Made by a program: the position numbers and the translations under genes. A DNA stretch of 64,000 nucleotides from Burkholderiales bacterium (lineage in GTDB: Bacteria; Pseudomonadota; Gammaproteobacteria; Burkholderiales; Burkholderiaceae_C), in NCBI GenBank assembly GCA_016185015.1, contig JACPOI010000001.1, positions 1 through 64,000 on the forward strand, given 5' to 3'. The stretch's first letter is position 1. Each line of letters starts with the position of its first letter. The notes under the pieces were generated by a model that saw only the letters and a program-made list of their open reading frames with translations, searched no databases and had not been told where the DNA came from. Shown here piece by piece: positions 41,951-52,281 of the stretch.

Positions 41951-43432
41951 ATGAGCAAAGCTTTCGATTCCGGCCTGGTCTGGTTCCGCCGTGACCTGCG
42001 GGTAGACGACCACGCCGCCCTCCACCTGGCGCTGCAACAGTGCCGGCGGGTCTATTGCGCCTTCATTTTCGACCGCGACATCCTCGACCCCTTGCCGCGC
42101 GCCGACCGCCGGGTGGAGTTCATCCGCAGCAGCCTGGTCGAACTGGATGCAGACCTGCGCGCCCTGGCCGGCCAGCAAGAAGCCGGCCTCATCGTCCAGC
42201 ACGGCCACGCGTCCGACGCGCTACCCGCCCTGGCCCAGACTCTGGGCGTACAGGCCGTCTACGCTGCGCACGATTACGAGCCGCAAGCCCAGGCGCGCGA
42301 TGCACGCGTGCGCGGCACCCTGGCCAGCCTGGGCATCGCCCTGCACACCTGCAAGGACCATGTGATCTTCGAGGGCCGCGAAATCCTCACGGGCGGCGGC
42401 ACACCCTACACCGTCTTCACGCCCTACAAGCGGACCTGGCTGGCGCGGCTGCAGGCCACACAGTTGCCGGTGTTCGACTGCGCACCGCTGGCCGGCGGGC
42501 TGGCCCCACGGCCCGAATCGCTGCGCCACACCGTGCCCACCCTGGCCGAACTCGGCTTCGAGCCCAGCAACCTGAGCCAGCTCAAGATCCCCACGGGCAG
42601 CAGCGGCGCGCGCCAGCTGTTCGAGGAGTTCTTCAGTCGCATGGACCAGTACCATGCCACGCGCGATTTCCCCGCCCTCAAAGGCCCGAGTTATCTGGGG
42701 GTGCACCTGCGCTTTGGCACGGTCTCGCAGCGCCGCCTGGTGACCACGGCGCAGCAACGCAGCGGGGAAGGCAGCCCGGGGGCGACCACCTGGCTCAGCG
42801 AACTGGTCTGGCGCGAGTTCTACTTCCAGATCCTGGCCAATTTTCCGCATGTGGCGGCGCAGTCCTTCAAACCGGCCTACGACGCGATCGCCTGGGAGCA
42901 GGGTGCCCACGCCCAAGCGCTCTATGCCGCCTGGTGCGAGGGCCGCACGGGCTACCCCATCGTGGATGCCGCCATGGCCCAGCTCAACCAGAGCGGCTAC
43001 ATGCACAACCGCCTGCGCATGGTGGCGGGTAGCTTCCTGGTGAAGGATCTGGGCATCGACTGGCGCTGGGGTGAACGTTACTTCGCCGAACAGCTCAATG
43101 ATTTTGACCTGTCAGCCAACAACGGCGGCTGGCAGTGGGTGGCCTCCAGCGGCTGTGATGCCCAGCCCTGGTTCCGCATCTTCAACCCGATCAGCCAGAG
43201 CAAGAAATTCGACCCGCAGGGCCGTTTCATCCGCCGCTACCTGCCGCAGCTGGCCGCCCTGCCCGATGCGGCCCTGCATGCCCCCTGGCTGGCCAGCCCG
43301 GTCGAGCTGGTCGCCGCCGGCGTGACGCTGGGCAGCGGCTACCCGCTGCCGCTGGTGGCACACGATGAAGCGCGCGCACGCACGCTGGCGCGTTACGCGG
43401 TGGTCAAGAAGCCGGGAGAAAAAGAGGACTGA
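41951..43432 (+). CDS. phrB: Deoxyribodipyrimidine photolyase (CPD class I)
   Basis: A 493-residue light-driven enzyme that splits cyclobutane pyrimidine dimers. The N-terminal antenna-binding domain begins LVWFRRDLRVDDHAALHLAL. The FAD-binding domain includes SELVWREFYFQIL, RMVAGSFLVKDLGIDW and NNGGWQWVASSGCDAQPWFRIFNP, the class I signature. It is transcribed divergently from yqgE with just 19 bp between start codons, so its promoter must overlap the other gene's 5' region. Confidence 0.95.
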   Translation: MSKAFDSGLVWFRRDLRVDDHAALHLALQQCRRVYCAFIFDRDILDPLPRADRRVEFIRSSLVELDADLRALAGQQEAGLIVQHGHASDALPALAQTLGVQAVYAAHDYEPQAQARDARVRGTLASLGIALHTCKDHVIFEGREILTGGGTPYTVFTPYKRTWLARLQATQLPVFDCAPLAGGLAPRPESLRHTVPTLAELGFEPSNLSQLKIPTGSSGARQLFEEFFSRMDQYHATRDFPALKGPSYLGVHLRFGTVSQRRLVTTAQQRSGEGSPGATTWLSELVWREFYFQILANFPHVAAQSFKPAYDAIAWEQGAHAQALYAAWCEGRTGYPIVDAAMAQLNQSGYMHNRLRMVAGSFLVKDLGIDWRWGERYFAEQLNDFDLSANNGGWQWVASSGCDAQPWFRIFNPISQSKKFDPQGRFIRRYLPQLAALPDAALHAPWLASPVELVAAGVTLGSGYPLPLVAHDEARARTLARYAVVKKPGEKED

Positions 43433-43457
43433 ACCCTGCAGGCCGGGCCTGCAGGGT
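43433..43457. terminator. GC-rich hairpin between convergent phrB and chpA
   Basis: ACCCTGCAGG at 43433-43442 pairs exactly with CCTGCAGGGT at 43448-43457. It begins right after the photolyase stop and 10 bp before the end of chpA. There is no T-tract, so it may act as a structural transcription end or RNA stabiliser for both genes. Confidence 0.55.
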
Positions 43458-43466
43458 GGTCTGAAC

Positions 43467-46400
43467 TCAGGCCGGGACGGCCTGGGTGCAATAGTGCTTC
43501 ACGAGGGCGAGCAGCTCGTCTTCGCCGTAAGGCTTGCCCAGGTAGTGGTCGACGCCCAGTTCCCTGGCATGCTCGCGATGCTTTTCGGCGATGCGCGAGG
43601 TGATCATGATGATGGGCAGGTCGCGCAGCTTGGCGTCGGCGCGGATGTTGCGCGCCAGGTCGAAGCCGTCCATGCGCGGCATCTCGATGTCGGACAGCAC
43701 CACCGCCGGACGTTCCTCGGCCAGGCGTTCGAGCGCCTGCAGGCCGTCGGCGGCCATGGCCACACGATAACCTTCGCGGCGCAGCAGGCGCTGCGTGACC
43801 CGACGCACGGTGATGGAGTCGTCCACCACCAGCACGAGCGGCAATTCTCCACCGGTGCTCGGGAGCACCTGCTCGGTCACGGGGACGAGCGGCTTGCCGG
43901 ATACCGGTTCGCTGCTGGCCTGCTGCAACTCATAGGCCTTGTCGCCGAACACGGTCGCCAGAGCCACCGGGTTGTAGATCAGCACCACGGCACCCGAGGC
44001 CAGCACCGACATGCCCGCCAGACCCGGCATGCGCGCCAGCTGCGGGCCGAGGTTCTTCACCACGACTTCCTGGTTGCCCAGCACTTCGTCAACGTGGATG
44101 GCCAGGCGCTGGCCAGCGCTGCGCAGCAGCACCACCGGCTGGGTCTTGCCCACATGCTCGCGGCTGCGCGTCGAGGCTCGCAAGAGCGCGCCGGACCAGA
44201 AGAAGGGCACGGCCTCTCCGCCAAAGTCGATGCTGCCCTTGGCATAAGCCTGCTCGAGTTCGGCGTAGGTCAGACGACGCACGATCTCGACCAGGTTGGC
44301 AGGCACGCCCACACTCAGTTCACCCATGCGCAGCATGATCACCTGCGTCACGGCGGTGGTCAGGGGCAGCACCAGCTTGAAGCTGGTGCCGGCGCCGGCC
44401 GTGGTCGCGGTTTCGATGCGGCCGCCCAGGGCCTGCACCTCGGAACGCACCACGTCCATGCCGATACCGCGTCCGGCCAGTTCGGTCACGCTGGCCGCGG
44501 TGGAGAAGCCGGGCATGAAGATCATGTTGGCGGCATCGGCATCGCTGAGCGGCTGGCCCGGCGCCACCAGGCCCTGGGCCAGTGCCTTCTCGCGGATGCG
44601 AGGCAGGTTGAGGCCGGCGCCGTTGTCGCTGAACACGACCGAGACGTCATTGCCTTCCTGGTGCAGGCCAATGGTGATGGTGCCAGCCGCGGGCTTGCCG
44701 GCGGCTTCGCGCTGCTGCGGGCTTTCGATGCCGTGTGCGACGGAATTGCGCAGCATGTGCTCGAAGGCTGGCGTCATGCGGTCCAGCACGCCACGGTCGA
44801 TTTCCATGGTACCGCCGGTGATGTCGAGCTTGACCTGCTTGCCGGCGTCCTTGGCCGCCTGGCGCACCACGCCATAGAGGCGCTCGGAGATACCTTCGAA
44901 TTCCATCATGCGCGTGCGCAGCAGGTCGCGCTGCAATTCGCGCGTCTGGCGAGCCTGGGCGATCAGGTCGTCCTCGGTGCCGCTGATGGTCTGCTGCAGG
45001 TTGCGCTGCACGGTGGCCACGTCGTTGACCGACTCGGCCATCATGCGTGTGAGCTCCTGCACGCGTGTGAAGCGGTCGAACTCCAGCGGGTCGAATCCTT
45101 GCGCCGTGTCCTTGGCCTGGGCCAGACGCGACTGCATCTGCGACTCGGCCTGGAGTTCGACGTCACGCAGGTGGGTGCGCAGACGGTCCAGGTTGGCCGT
45201 CAACTCACCGAGCGAGCCGTTGAGCTGGCCCAGCCGCTGGTCCAGTCGGCTGCGGGTGATCATGACCTCACCGGCCTGGTTGACCAGACGGTCGAGCAGT
45301 TGCGAGCGGACCCGCACGGTCTGGCCCGAGGTAGACCGGGCCGAGGCCGACGGCACCCTGGCGGGCACAGGTGCCGCCACCGCAGGGCGCGCCGCGACCA
45401 CGGGACGTTGGGCTGTCTTGGCAACGGGTTCGGGGGCAGGTACGGGGGCCGGAGCGACAGAAGCCGCTGCGGGGGCCGGAGCAGCCACGGCGGGCTGGGC
45501 CGGTTCCTCGGGCACGTAGGCGTCTTCCACCGGCGCCTGGCAGAGTTCGTCAAAAACCTGCTGCAGACGGTCATAGCGCGTGAGCATGGGCTCGATCTGC
45601 GCGGCCTGGATGAACTCGCTGCCCATCTGCTCGATGGCCGATTCCATGCGGTGCGTCATCTCGCCCAAGCGCATGGCACCCGCCAGGCGGGCGCTGCCCT
45701 TGAGGGTGTGCAGCACACGCAGCACGTCCAGGCGGGCGCCGGCGTGATCGGGCCGTTCCGACCACTGGCGCAGTGCCGCCGCCATCTGGGGCATCAGTTC
45801 GGCAGCCTCTTCTTCGAAGATTGGGAACAGATCGGGATCGATCACGTCGACGGCGTCGATCTCCTCGTCGCTGTCGTCCACCACGATCTTGGCCGCGCCA
45901 GGCAAGGCCGCTGCAGGCGGCCTGGGTGTGGCGGCCGGCACCACCGGGGCTGCAACCGCCGCCGGCATGGGCTTGGGCGCCGGGGCGGCGACAGGTGCTG
46001 CCGGCTTGACCGGTTCGAAGTCGAAGGTCAGATCGCCCAGATCAAACTCGGGTCCCTCGTTGACCGTGAGCGCCTCGTGGCCGCGCCGGCCGTCTGACTC
46101 GAGGGCGTCGAGCTGGGCAAATTCGGTGCTGTGGATCGCATTCAGCGCTTCGACCAGGCCCGGTTCCGGAGCCTTCAGGAAACCAGCGGCGAACTGATGC
46201 AACAGGTGACGGATATTGTCGGCAGCGGCCACGAAGACCTGGGCGTGCTCGGACTGCCCCTGGCCGTGGAGCTGCACGTGCTGCATGGCCTGCTCCAGCG
46301 CACGGGCAATCTCGGACAGCGCGGAAAAACCGACCGTCGCGGAACTGCCGCCCAGCGAATGGGCCAGCGCAATGGCGGTGTCAGGGACCGGATTGTGCAG

Positions 46401-49400
46401 CTCTAGCGACCACTCGTTGAGTTCGGTGAGCAGACGACGCGACCACTCGTCGGCCTCGTTGAGGAAGACGTTGTACAGCGGGATGCCGATGCGCAGCGTG
46501 CCGATCACCTTGACCTGCTCGTCCGCTGTTTCGACCGGCGTTGAGACCTCCGGCAGGTCGAGTTCGAAGCCCTCGATCGCACCCGGACGGGTGTCGGGCA
46601 CCTCGGGCAGATCGTGGATGGCGCCGGTCGCCGTGTCAGCCCAGTTGTTCTGCAATTCCGGCAGATCGAGGGCGGGCAGTTCGTCCGGCCCGGCCATGCG
46701 GGTCGCTGCCCAATCCTGGGCCCCGCCTTTTTTGGGCGGTGGCAAATCCTCAGGGCCGGCCAGGCTGGTGGGAGCCCAGTCCTGGCTTGCGCCCTTGCCC
46801 GTCAGGGAGAGCATGTCCTCGGGGCCCGCCATACTGGTAGGCGCCCAGTCGATGGACAGATCACTGCGCTTGTCAGCCACTGCCTCGGCAGCACGCGCGG
46901 GCGGAGCCGCCGCCGGAGGCACGCTGGCCAGGCTGCTGAAGTCAATGTCGCCGACATCGCCAAAGTCGGGGGCAGCTGGCGCCGCCGGCTGACCTGGGGC
47001 CTTGGCATCGCTCAGATCGAAATCGAACATCTGGGTCGATTCGAAGTCGATGGGCGGTGGTTCTACGGACAACGCGGGCAGTTCGGGAGCGGCGACGGGC
47101 GCTGCCGCAGGGGCATGCGCGGCCAGGCCGGGCAAGTCCAAGGCAAGGAACTTGCCGTCCAGGCGCATGGCATCGGCCGACTGCCGGAAAGGCACGGCAC
47201 TCCAGCCGGCATCGCTGCCGGCAGCGATGTCCTCGACCCACTGCGCCAGGCCTTGCAAGGCGGCATTGGAGATCTGCAGCAGTTCAGGCCGGGCCGGCTT
47301 CTGCTCGGCCAGCCAGCTGTTCATCATCTGCTCCATGGCCCACGCCGCTTCGCCGAACTCGTTGAAGCCGACCATGCGCGAACTGCCCTTGAGGGTGTGG
47401 AAGGCTCGGCGCAGCGTGGTCTGCTGGGACAGGTCCGCCGGATCCCCGAGCAGGGCCGACACGGCATCCAGGCCGTTGCGCGCCACTTCGCGCGCTTCAT
47501 CCAGGAAGATGTCCCGCAACTCGGCGCCATCGTCCTCGGCGGAGGCCGGTACAGCGGCAGGCGGCGGCGCGGCGACGGTCGGGCGGGGGGCCACGGCCAC
47601 AGTAGCAGCCACCGGCGCCGGCATCGGCGGCGGTTCAGGCGCCACCGCGGCGACCTCGCGTTCGCGACCCATCAGGGGCTTGAACTCACCCAGTTCCTCG
47701 TCATAGACGAACAGCTTCTTGGCCAGGGCGCGCTGATAGCTCAGCATGTCGATCAGGAATCCCAGGGCGCCCAGGCTGTTGCCAAATTTCTCGAACACGC
47801 CGGTCCGGGCAGTGTCTTCATCGATGTTGTCGATCAGGAACTTCTCGACGGTATCGCGCATGCGCACGGTAGCGAGCGACGCCTGGTCCAAGCCCAGCAC
47901 CGAGAACACACCGCGCATCTGCGCCAGCTGGTTGGGCACGTCGTTGAGCGGAGCCTTGTCCTTCGGATTGCGGAAGAAGGTGTCGAGTGACTTCTCGATC
48001 TCGGTCAGGCTGGTGCGCAGTTCCTCGACCACGCTGCCCATGGTCTGACGGTCGCTGACGCGGCGGTACAGCTCCTCCATCCAGGATTCGAGCGCCTCGG
48101 GCTGGCCGCCAGCCACGACATGATCGAGCCGGCGCGCCAAGCGATCGCTGCGCTGGCTCATGCCGGACTCGGTCGGGTCCATGTCCTCGTAGGCCGCATC
48201 CAGGTAAAGAATGGAGGTGGCCACTTCCATGGCCACCGGCGTGGTCGGCGGCTCGCCGGAACGCACCGTGCCGTCCACAGCCTTGAGCAGGGCACGTGCC
48301 AGCTCCTTGTTCTCGGGATGCAACTTCAGCAGCGACTCGCCCACCAGGCTGAACTGTTCGGACACGACCTTGAGTCGATTGGTGTCGCCACCGGAGAGGG
48401 CCGACCAGGTTTCGGTGGCAGTCGCAATGCGCTTGCGCGCCTGCACCAGCACCGCCGGATCGAAACGGCCGTACTGCGGCGTGTCGTAATTGACGGGCTT
48501 GGTCTGCGCCAGGCCGTAGGCCTGCCTGACCGCGGTCAGGACCGGAGCCGCCTGGGCATCGGCCGGAGCCGCCTGGGCACAGAAGAACAGCAAGTCCTGC
48601 GCCAGACGGTCCGACACTTCATTCTTGCCGCGTGCCAGGGTGGTGAACTGCATCAGTACACGCGAAGCCGCGCGCTTGACGTAGACATCCGAAGGGCACA
48701 ACTTCAGCGACAGGGCTTCGAAGTAGGCCGCACAGATCTTCCAGAAGGAGCGCTCCTCCAGCGTCTGCTGGCCGGCCGCCAGCCCCAGGCAGATGTCACG
48801 CAGCGCCTTGGCCGACGAGACACTGCCCGTCTTGACCACCTTGAGCACGGACGAATCCAGTTGCGCGCGCACGGCCGGGTCATAGCCCAGCGCTTGCGCC
48901 GGCGCAGGCGTATCGGCATCAATCCAGCGCCAGGCGTGGCCCCACAGTTCGGCCGGGTGCACACGCTCCTCGCCGACCAGTTCCAGGACATCGCGGTACT
49001 GCGGAAACAGGGCCACCGCCGAAGCCGACTTGCCGCGCAGCACGCTCTCCAGGTACTCGATCAGGGCAAAACTGGCACGTTCGACCTTGGTGGCAGCGTC
49101 CTCGCTGCAGGACTCGGGGCGTTCGACGAATTTCTGCGCAAGCGCTTCCATGGCGCGCAGCACCTTGGCCGGCTCGGGCAGACCCACCATCTCGAGGGCG
49201 CCGACGGCCTGGTGCAATTGCTGGCGCGCGATGCGCAGCTGGCTGGCATCGAGCGACTCCAGATCGGAACCACGCGCGAGTTCGGCGTCACGCACGAAAC
49301 GGCGAATGGCCTTGCTGGCGCCATCGAGCGACTTGCGCAGCTCGTCCAGCACCCACGCCAAAGGGCCCAGGTCGTTGACTGGCTGATCGTCGTTGCCGCT

Positions 49401-49421
49401 AGCGGCTGCGAGGGCTTGCAT
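43467..49421 (-). CDS. chpA: ChpA/PilL, CheA-type hybrid histidine kinase of twitching motility
   Basis: A 1984-residue kinase of the Chp system that controls type IV pili. In order: an N-terminal Hpt-like degenerate region; a canonical Hpt (HTLKGSSRMVG, about residue 675); an Ala/Pro linker with DWAPTSMAGPED repeats (about 855-940); an Hpt-like domain with HSLGGSSATVG (about 1025); a third Hpt with HTLKGSARLAG (about 1240); dimerisation, HATPase (MLRNSVAHGIESPQQRE) and CheW domains; and a C-terminal receiver with Asp in VVLSDIEMPRMDGF. It is smaller than Pseudomonas ChpA with its eight phosphotransfer domains. It is the last gene of pilGHIJ-chpA. Confidence 0.93.
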   Translation of the reverse strand: MQALAAASGNDDQPVNDLGPLAWVLDELRKSLDGASKAIRRFVRDAELARGSDLESLDASQLRIARQQLHQAVGALEMVGLPEPAKVLRAMEALAQKFVERPESCSEDAATKVERASFALIEYLESVLRGKSASAVALFPQYRDVLELVGEERVHPAELWGHAWRWIDADTPAPAQALGYDPAVRAQLDSSVLKVVKTGSVSSAKALRDICLGLAAGQQTLEERSFWKICAAYFEALSLKLCPSDVYVKRAASRVLMQFTTLARGKNEVSDRLAQDLLFFCAQAAPADAQAAPVLTAVRQAYGLAQTKPVNYDTPQYGRFDPAVLVQARKRIATATETWSALSGGDTNRLKVVSEQFSLVGESLLKLHPENKELARALLKAVDGTVRSGEPPTTPVAMEVATSILYLDAAYEDMDPTESGMSQRSDRLARRLDHVVAGGQPEALESWMEELYRRVSDRQTMGSVVEELRTSLTEIEKSLDTFFRNPKDKAPLNDVPNQLAQMRGVFSVLGLDQASLATVRMRDTVEKFLIDNIDEDTARTGVFEKFGNSLGALGFLIDMLSYQRALAKKLFVYDEELGEFKPLMGREREVAAVAPEPPPMPAPVAATVAVAPRPTVAAPPPAAVPASAEDDGAELRDIFLDEAREVARNGLDAVSALLGDPADLSQQTTLRRAFHTLKGSSRMVGFNEFGEAAWAMEQMMNSWLAEQKPARPELLQISNAALQGLAQWVEDIAAGSDAGWSAVPFRQSADAMRLDGKFLALDLPGLAAHAPAAAPVAAPELPALSVEPPPIDFESTQMFDFDLSDAKAPGQPAAPAAPDFGDVGDIDFSSLASVPPAAAPPARAAEAVADKRSDLSIDWAPTSMAGPEDMLSLTGKGASQDWAPTSLAGPEDLPPPKKGGAQDWAATRMAGPDELPALDLPELQNNWADTATGAIHDLPEVPDTRPGAIEGFELDLPEVSTPVETADEQVKVIGTLRIGIPLYNVFLNEADEWSRRLLTELNEWSLELHNPVPDTAIALAHSLGGSSATVGFSALSEIARALEQAMQHVQLHGQGQSEHAQVFVAAADNIRHLLHQFAAGFLKAPEPGLVEALNAIHSTEFAQLDALESDGRRGHEALTVNEGPEFDLGDLTFDFEPVKPAAPVAAPAPKPMPAAVAAPVVPAATPRPPAAALPGAAKIVVDDSDEEIDAVDVIDPDLFPIFEEEAAELMPQMAAALRQWSERPDHAGARLDVLRVLHTLKGSARLAGAMRLGEMTHRMESAIEQMGSEFIQAAQIEPMLTRYDRLQQVFDELCQAPVEDAYVPEEPAQPAVAAPAPAAASVAPAPVPAPEPVAKTAQRPVVAARPAVAAPVPARVPSASARSTSGQTVRVRSQLLDRLVNQAGEVMITRSRLDQRLGQLNGSLGELTANLDRLRTHLRDVELQAESQMQSRLAQAKDTAQGFDPLEFDRFTRVQELTRMMAESVNDVATVQRNLQQTISGTEDDLIAQARQTRELQRDLLRTRMMEFEGISERLYGVVRQAAKDAGKQVKLDITGGTMEIDRGVLDRMTPAFEHMLRNSVAHGIESPQQREAAGKPAAGTITIGLHQEGNDVSVVFSDNGAGLNLPRIREKALAQGLVAPGQPLSDADAANMIFMPGFSTAASVTELAGRGIGMDVVRSEVQALGGRIETATTAGAGTSFKLVLPLTTAVTQVIMLRMGELSVGVPANLVEIVRRLTYAELEQAYAKGSIDFGGEAVPFFWSGALLRASTRSREHVGKTQPVVLLRSAGQRLAIHVDEVLGNQEVVVKNLGPQLARMPGLAGMSVLASGAVVLIYNPVALATVFGDKAYELQQASSEPVSGKPLVPVTEQVLPSTGGELPLVLVVDDSITVRRVTQRLLRREGYRVAMAADGLQALERLAEERPAVVLSDIEMPRMDGFDLARNIRADAKLRDLPIIMITSRIAEKHREHARELGVDHYLGKPYGEDELLALVKHYCTQAVPA

Positions 49422-49454
49422 GGATACGTCGCTCCTGCGGATGGCGGGCGGTGA

Positions 49455-51710
49455 TCAGGAAATCTTGAATCGCGCGACCGACTGGCGCAGCTCTTCAGCC
49501 ATGCGCGAGAGTTCACGCACCTGGGCCGCGGTGGCCCGCGTACCTTCACCCGTCTGCTCGGTCACCGCAAAGATGTGCTGGATGTTGTCGGCCACCACGC
49601 TGGCCATGGCGGCTTCCTTCGAGGTGGAGTCGGAAATCTGCTCGATCAGCTCGGCCAGTCGGCGCGACACGCGGTCAATTTCGGACAGCGCGGTACCGGC
49701 GTTGTCGGACAGTCGCGCCCCTTCCACCACACCCTGCGTGGAGCGCTCCATGGCGGCCACGGCGTCCTGAGTATCGGTCTGAATCGCCTTCACCAGCGCC
49801 GAGATCTGGCGCGTAGCGTCTGCAGAACGTTCAGCCAGTCGCTGCACTTCTTCCGCCACCACCGAGAAGCCGCGGCCGGCTTCACCGGCGGAGGCTGCCT
49901 GGATGGCAGCGTTCAGGGCCAGCACGTTGGTCTGCTCGGTAATGTCCGAGATCAGCTCGGTGATTTCACCAATCTCCTGCGAGGATTCGCCCAGGCGCTT
50001 GATCCGCTTGGAGGTGTCCTGGATCTGGTCGCGGATGGAGTTCATACCGCCGATGGCGTCCTGCACGGCCTTGAGGCCGGACTCGGCAGCCTGCAGGGAC
50101 TGACGCGCCACCGCGGCCGATTCCTGCGCCTGATGCGACACCTGGTTGATGCGGGTCGACATGTCCACCACGGAGCGACCGGTTTCGCGAATCTCGTGCA
50201 GCTGTTCGTTCGAAGCGGCCAGCAGTTCGGTGGATGTCTGGTCCACCTCGGCCGTCGTCTGCGCCACCTGGGCCGCCGTGTTCTGCACGTTACCCACCAG
50301 CAAGCGCAGCTCTTCCACCGTGTAGTTCACCGAGTCGGCAATGGCACCCGTGATGTCCTCGGTCACCGTGGCTTCCTGCGTCAGATCGCCCTCGGCCACC
50401 GTCTGCAGTTCGTTCATCAGTCGCAAAATGGCGGCCTGGTTGGCGTCGTTGACGCGCTTGGCCTCCTGCTCCTGACGCTCGGCTTCCAGTCGCTGCGCTT
50501 CGGCCATCACCTGGCGGCGACGGCTGTCCATCAGCTGCACGCGCGCCAGACCGGCGGCGCAGATCAGCGCGAAGATGGCGGCGCCGACCAGAGCCAGCAG
50601 GGAAGTCGGGCCCAGGCCGGTGCGGGTGGCCAGTTGGCCCTGCAACTCTTCCAGGTCGCGACGCATCGGCTCGGAGTCGTTGATGATGGTGATCTGGGCG
50701 CTACGCGCGGAGACCAGACCCTGCAGATTGCCCAGAATGGCGCCAGCCTGCGTGCGGGTCAACTCGTAGAGCTTGATCAGCGCCTCGATCTGCTCACGGG
50801 TCTGCGCATCCTTGGAGGCATTCAGGCGCAGCTCGGGGCTGCCGTCGAGCAGACCCTGGGCGATTTCCTTGAAGGAGTTCAAGTCCTTGCCCAGCAGGAA
50901 CACGGCCTCCGGGCTCACGCCTTCGGCGGTCAGGAATTCGTTGGACGACTTGCCGATACGCTGGGTCAACATCACCAGCTGGCCGGCCGCGGAAATTTCC
51001 GCAGCGCTGGCGTTCTGCTGCAGCTTGAGCGAGGACACCGTCTCGGCGATTTCCAGCAGGTCGGAGGACTGGCGGTTGATGGTGCGCAGGGCGGCGCCCA
51101 CCTGGGTCAGGATCTTCTCCTGCGCCACGATGGCACCGGCACTCTTTTCGGCACGCTCCATCAGCGGGATGATCTTTTCGAGCTGCGGCAGCAGGTCGGC
51201 ATCGATCGGCTCCAGGCGCAGGGCGTAGTCGCTGTCACGCAGACCCTTGACGGAACGCACCAGGTAGCTGGAACTTTCCTTGACCTCGGCGAAGGCCTGG
51301 GGCACACCCACCAGGGCCTGCGACACCGATTTGGCCAGGCGTTGCGACTGCATCAGGGACTGACCGGTGGCGTTCAGCTGCTGCGCCACGCGATCGGCAG
51401 CGGTCAGCGCCACGAAGGCGATCGCACCCAGCACGACCAGGGCCAGACCCAGCAGCCACCACAGCAGTCGCTGCTGCTCGGCAATCGGCCGGCGCCCCAG
51501 CAGGGGCACGTTGACCATCTCGTCCTGATCCAGCGCCACCGGCGCGGGCAGGTCCTGCAGCTGGGTGTCGGCCGACTTACCCGGAGCCGATGCACGTTGC
51601 GGCTGCAGGCCGGACAGGTCGTCAGGCATGGCCAGGCTCAGACCGACGCTCTGCTCCGAGTCGGGCGTCTTTTTGGCAAAGAGATGGGTCAGTTTGTTGA
51701 GGACGGACAT
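49455..51710 (-). CDS. pilJ: PilJ methyl-accepting chemotaxis protein
   Basis: A 751-residue receptor of the Chp pathway. A long cytoplasmic N-terminus of about 85 residues precedes the first transmembrane helix (LLWWLLGLALVVLGAIAFVAL). A periplasmic helical PilJ-type sensor domain follows, then a second helix (SLLALVGAAIFALICAAGLA), a HAMP-like region and a signalling hairpin with the conserved tip EITELISDITEQTNVLALNA. It lies upstream of chpA and downstream of pilI, as in the pseudomonad cluster, and signals pilus attachment state. Confidence 0.93.
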   Translation of the reverse strand: MSVLNKLTHLFAKKTPDSEQSVGLSLAMPDDLSGLQPQRASAPGKSADTQLQDLPAPVALDQDEMVNVPLLGRRPIAEQQRLLWWLLGLALVVLGAIAFVALTAADRVAQQLNATGQSLMQSQRLAKSVSQALVGVPQAFAEVKESSSYLVRSVKGLRDSDYALRLEPIDADLLPQLEKIIPLMERAEKSAGAIVAQEKILTQVGAALRTINRQSSDLLEIAETVSSLKLQQNASAAEISAAGQLVMLTQRIGKSSNEFLTAEGVSPEAVFLLGKDLNSFKEIAQGLLDGSPELRLNASKDAQTREQIEALIKLYELTRTQAGAILGNLQGLVSARSAQITIINDSEPMRRDLEELQGQLATRTGLGPTSLLALVGAAIFALICAAGLARVQLMDSRRRQVMAEAQRLEAERQEQEAKRVNDANQAAILRLMNELQTVAEGDLTQEATVTEDITGAIADSVNYTVEELRLLVGNVQNTAAQVAQTTAEVDQTSTELLAASNEQLHEIRETGRSVVDMSTRINQVSHQAQESAAVARQSLQAAESGLKAVQDAIGGMNSIRDQIQDTSKRIKRLGESSQEIGEITELISDITEQTNVLALNAAIQAASAGEAGRGFSVVAEEVQRLAERSADATRQISALVKAIQTDTQDAVAAMERSTQGVVEGARLSDNAGTALSEIDRVSRRLAELIEQISDSTSKEAAMASVVADNIQHIFAVTEQTGEGTRATAAQVRELSRMAEELRQSVARFKIS

Positions 51711-51743
51711 GATGCAACCTTCAGGATTGTTGGGGCGGCCTCG

Positions 51744-52271
51744 CTAGGCACTGATGCTCAAAAACTCGCTCATCTGCGACAGCTGCTGGAGATTGATCTC
51801 CTGCCAGCGGCTGCCGTCAGCATCGACATAGCGGTTACCGAAATAGGGTGGTGCGCCTTCCGGCGGCGGCTCGGAGCCCGAGAACGCCCCGACGTGGCGC
51901 AAACCCGCCAGTGAATCGATCAACAAGGAACAATTGAGCTCCAGAGCGGCGTTGAGCGTGACGACACTGGCCTCGGACCAGTACTGCTCGGTCCGCACCG
52001 GCGCCTTGCCGGCAATGAAGGCGGCCAGGTCCACCACACCATACAGGCCGCCACGCAGATTCACGACCCCCAGAAACCAGGGCTGCGAGTAAGGCACCGT
52101 CTGCACCGCCGGCAGCGGGAAAATTTCACCCGACTGGGCCAGGGGCAACAGGTAATCGAGCCCCCCTGCGCGCACCGCCAGCCACGAAATGGAGAGACCT
52201 TCGGCCTTGGCCGCTTGCAATCGGCTAGCAAGTCGTGACTGCAGGTCCCTGAGAGCTTCGCGATTGGCCAT
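51744..52271 (-). CDS. pilI: PilI CheW-like adaptor
   Basis: A 175-residue CheW-domain protein that links PilJ to the ChpA kinase. Typical segments are GLDYLLPLAQSGEIFPLPAV and QPWFLGVVNLRGGLYGVVDLAAF. Order and spacing (10 bp after pilH, 33 bp before pilJ) match the Chp operon. Confidence 0.93.
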   Translation of the reverse strand: MANREALRDLQSRLASRLQAAKAEGLSISWLAVRAGGLDYLLPLAQSGEIFPLPAVQTVPYSQPWFLGVVNLRGGLYGVVDLAAFIAGKAPVRTEQYWSEASVVTLNAALELNCSLLIDSLAGLRHVGAFSGSEPPPEGAPPYFGNRYVDADGSRWQEINLQQLSQMSEFLSISA

Positions 52272-52281
52272 GGGATGCGAA

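Noticed and set aside
43365-46097. Very long open frame on the strand opposite chpA
   Set aside because: It is antisense to clear Hpt, HATPase and CheW domains; the predicted protein is His/Gly/Gln/Ala-rich low-complexity sequence typical of reverse frames in GC-rich coding DNA.
49575-51914. Long plus-strand open frame opposite pilJ and pilI
   Set aside because: The opposite strand encodes a textbook methyl-accepting chemotaxis protein; the plus-strand frame has no recognisable domain.
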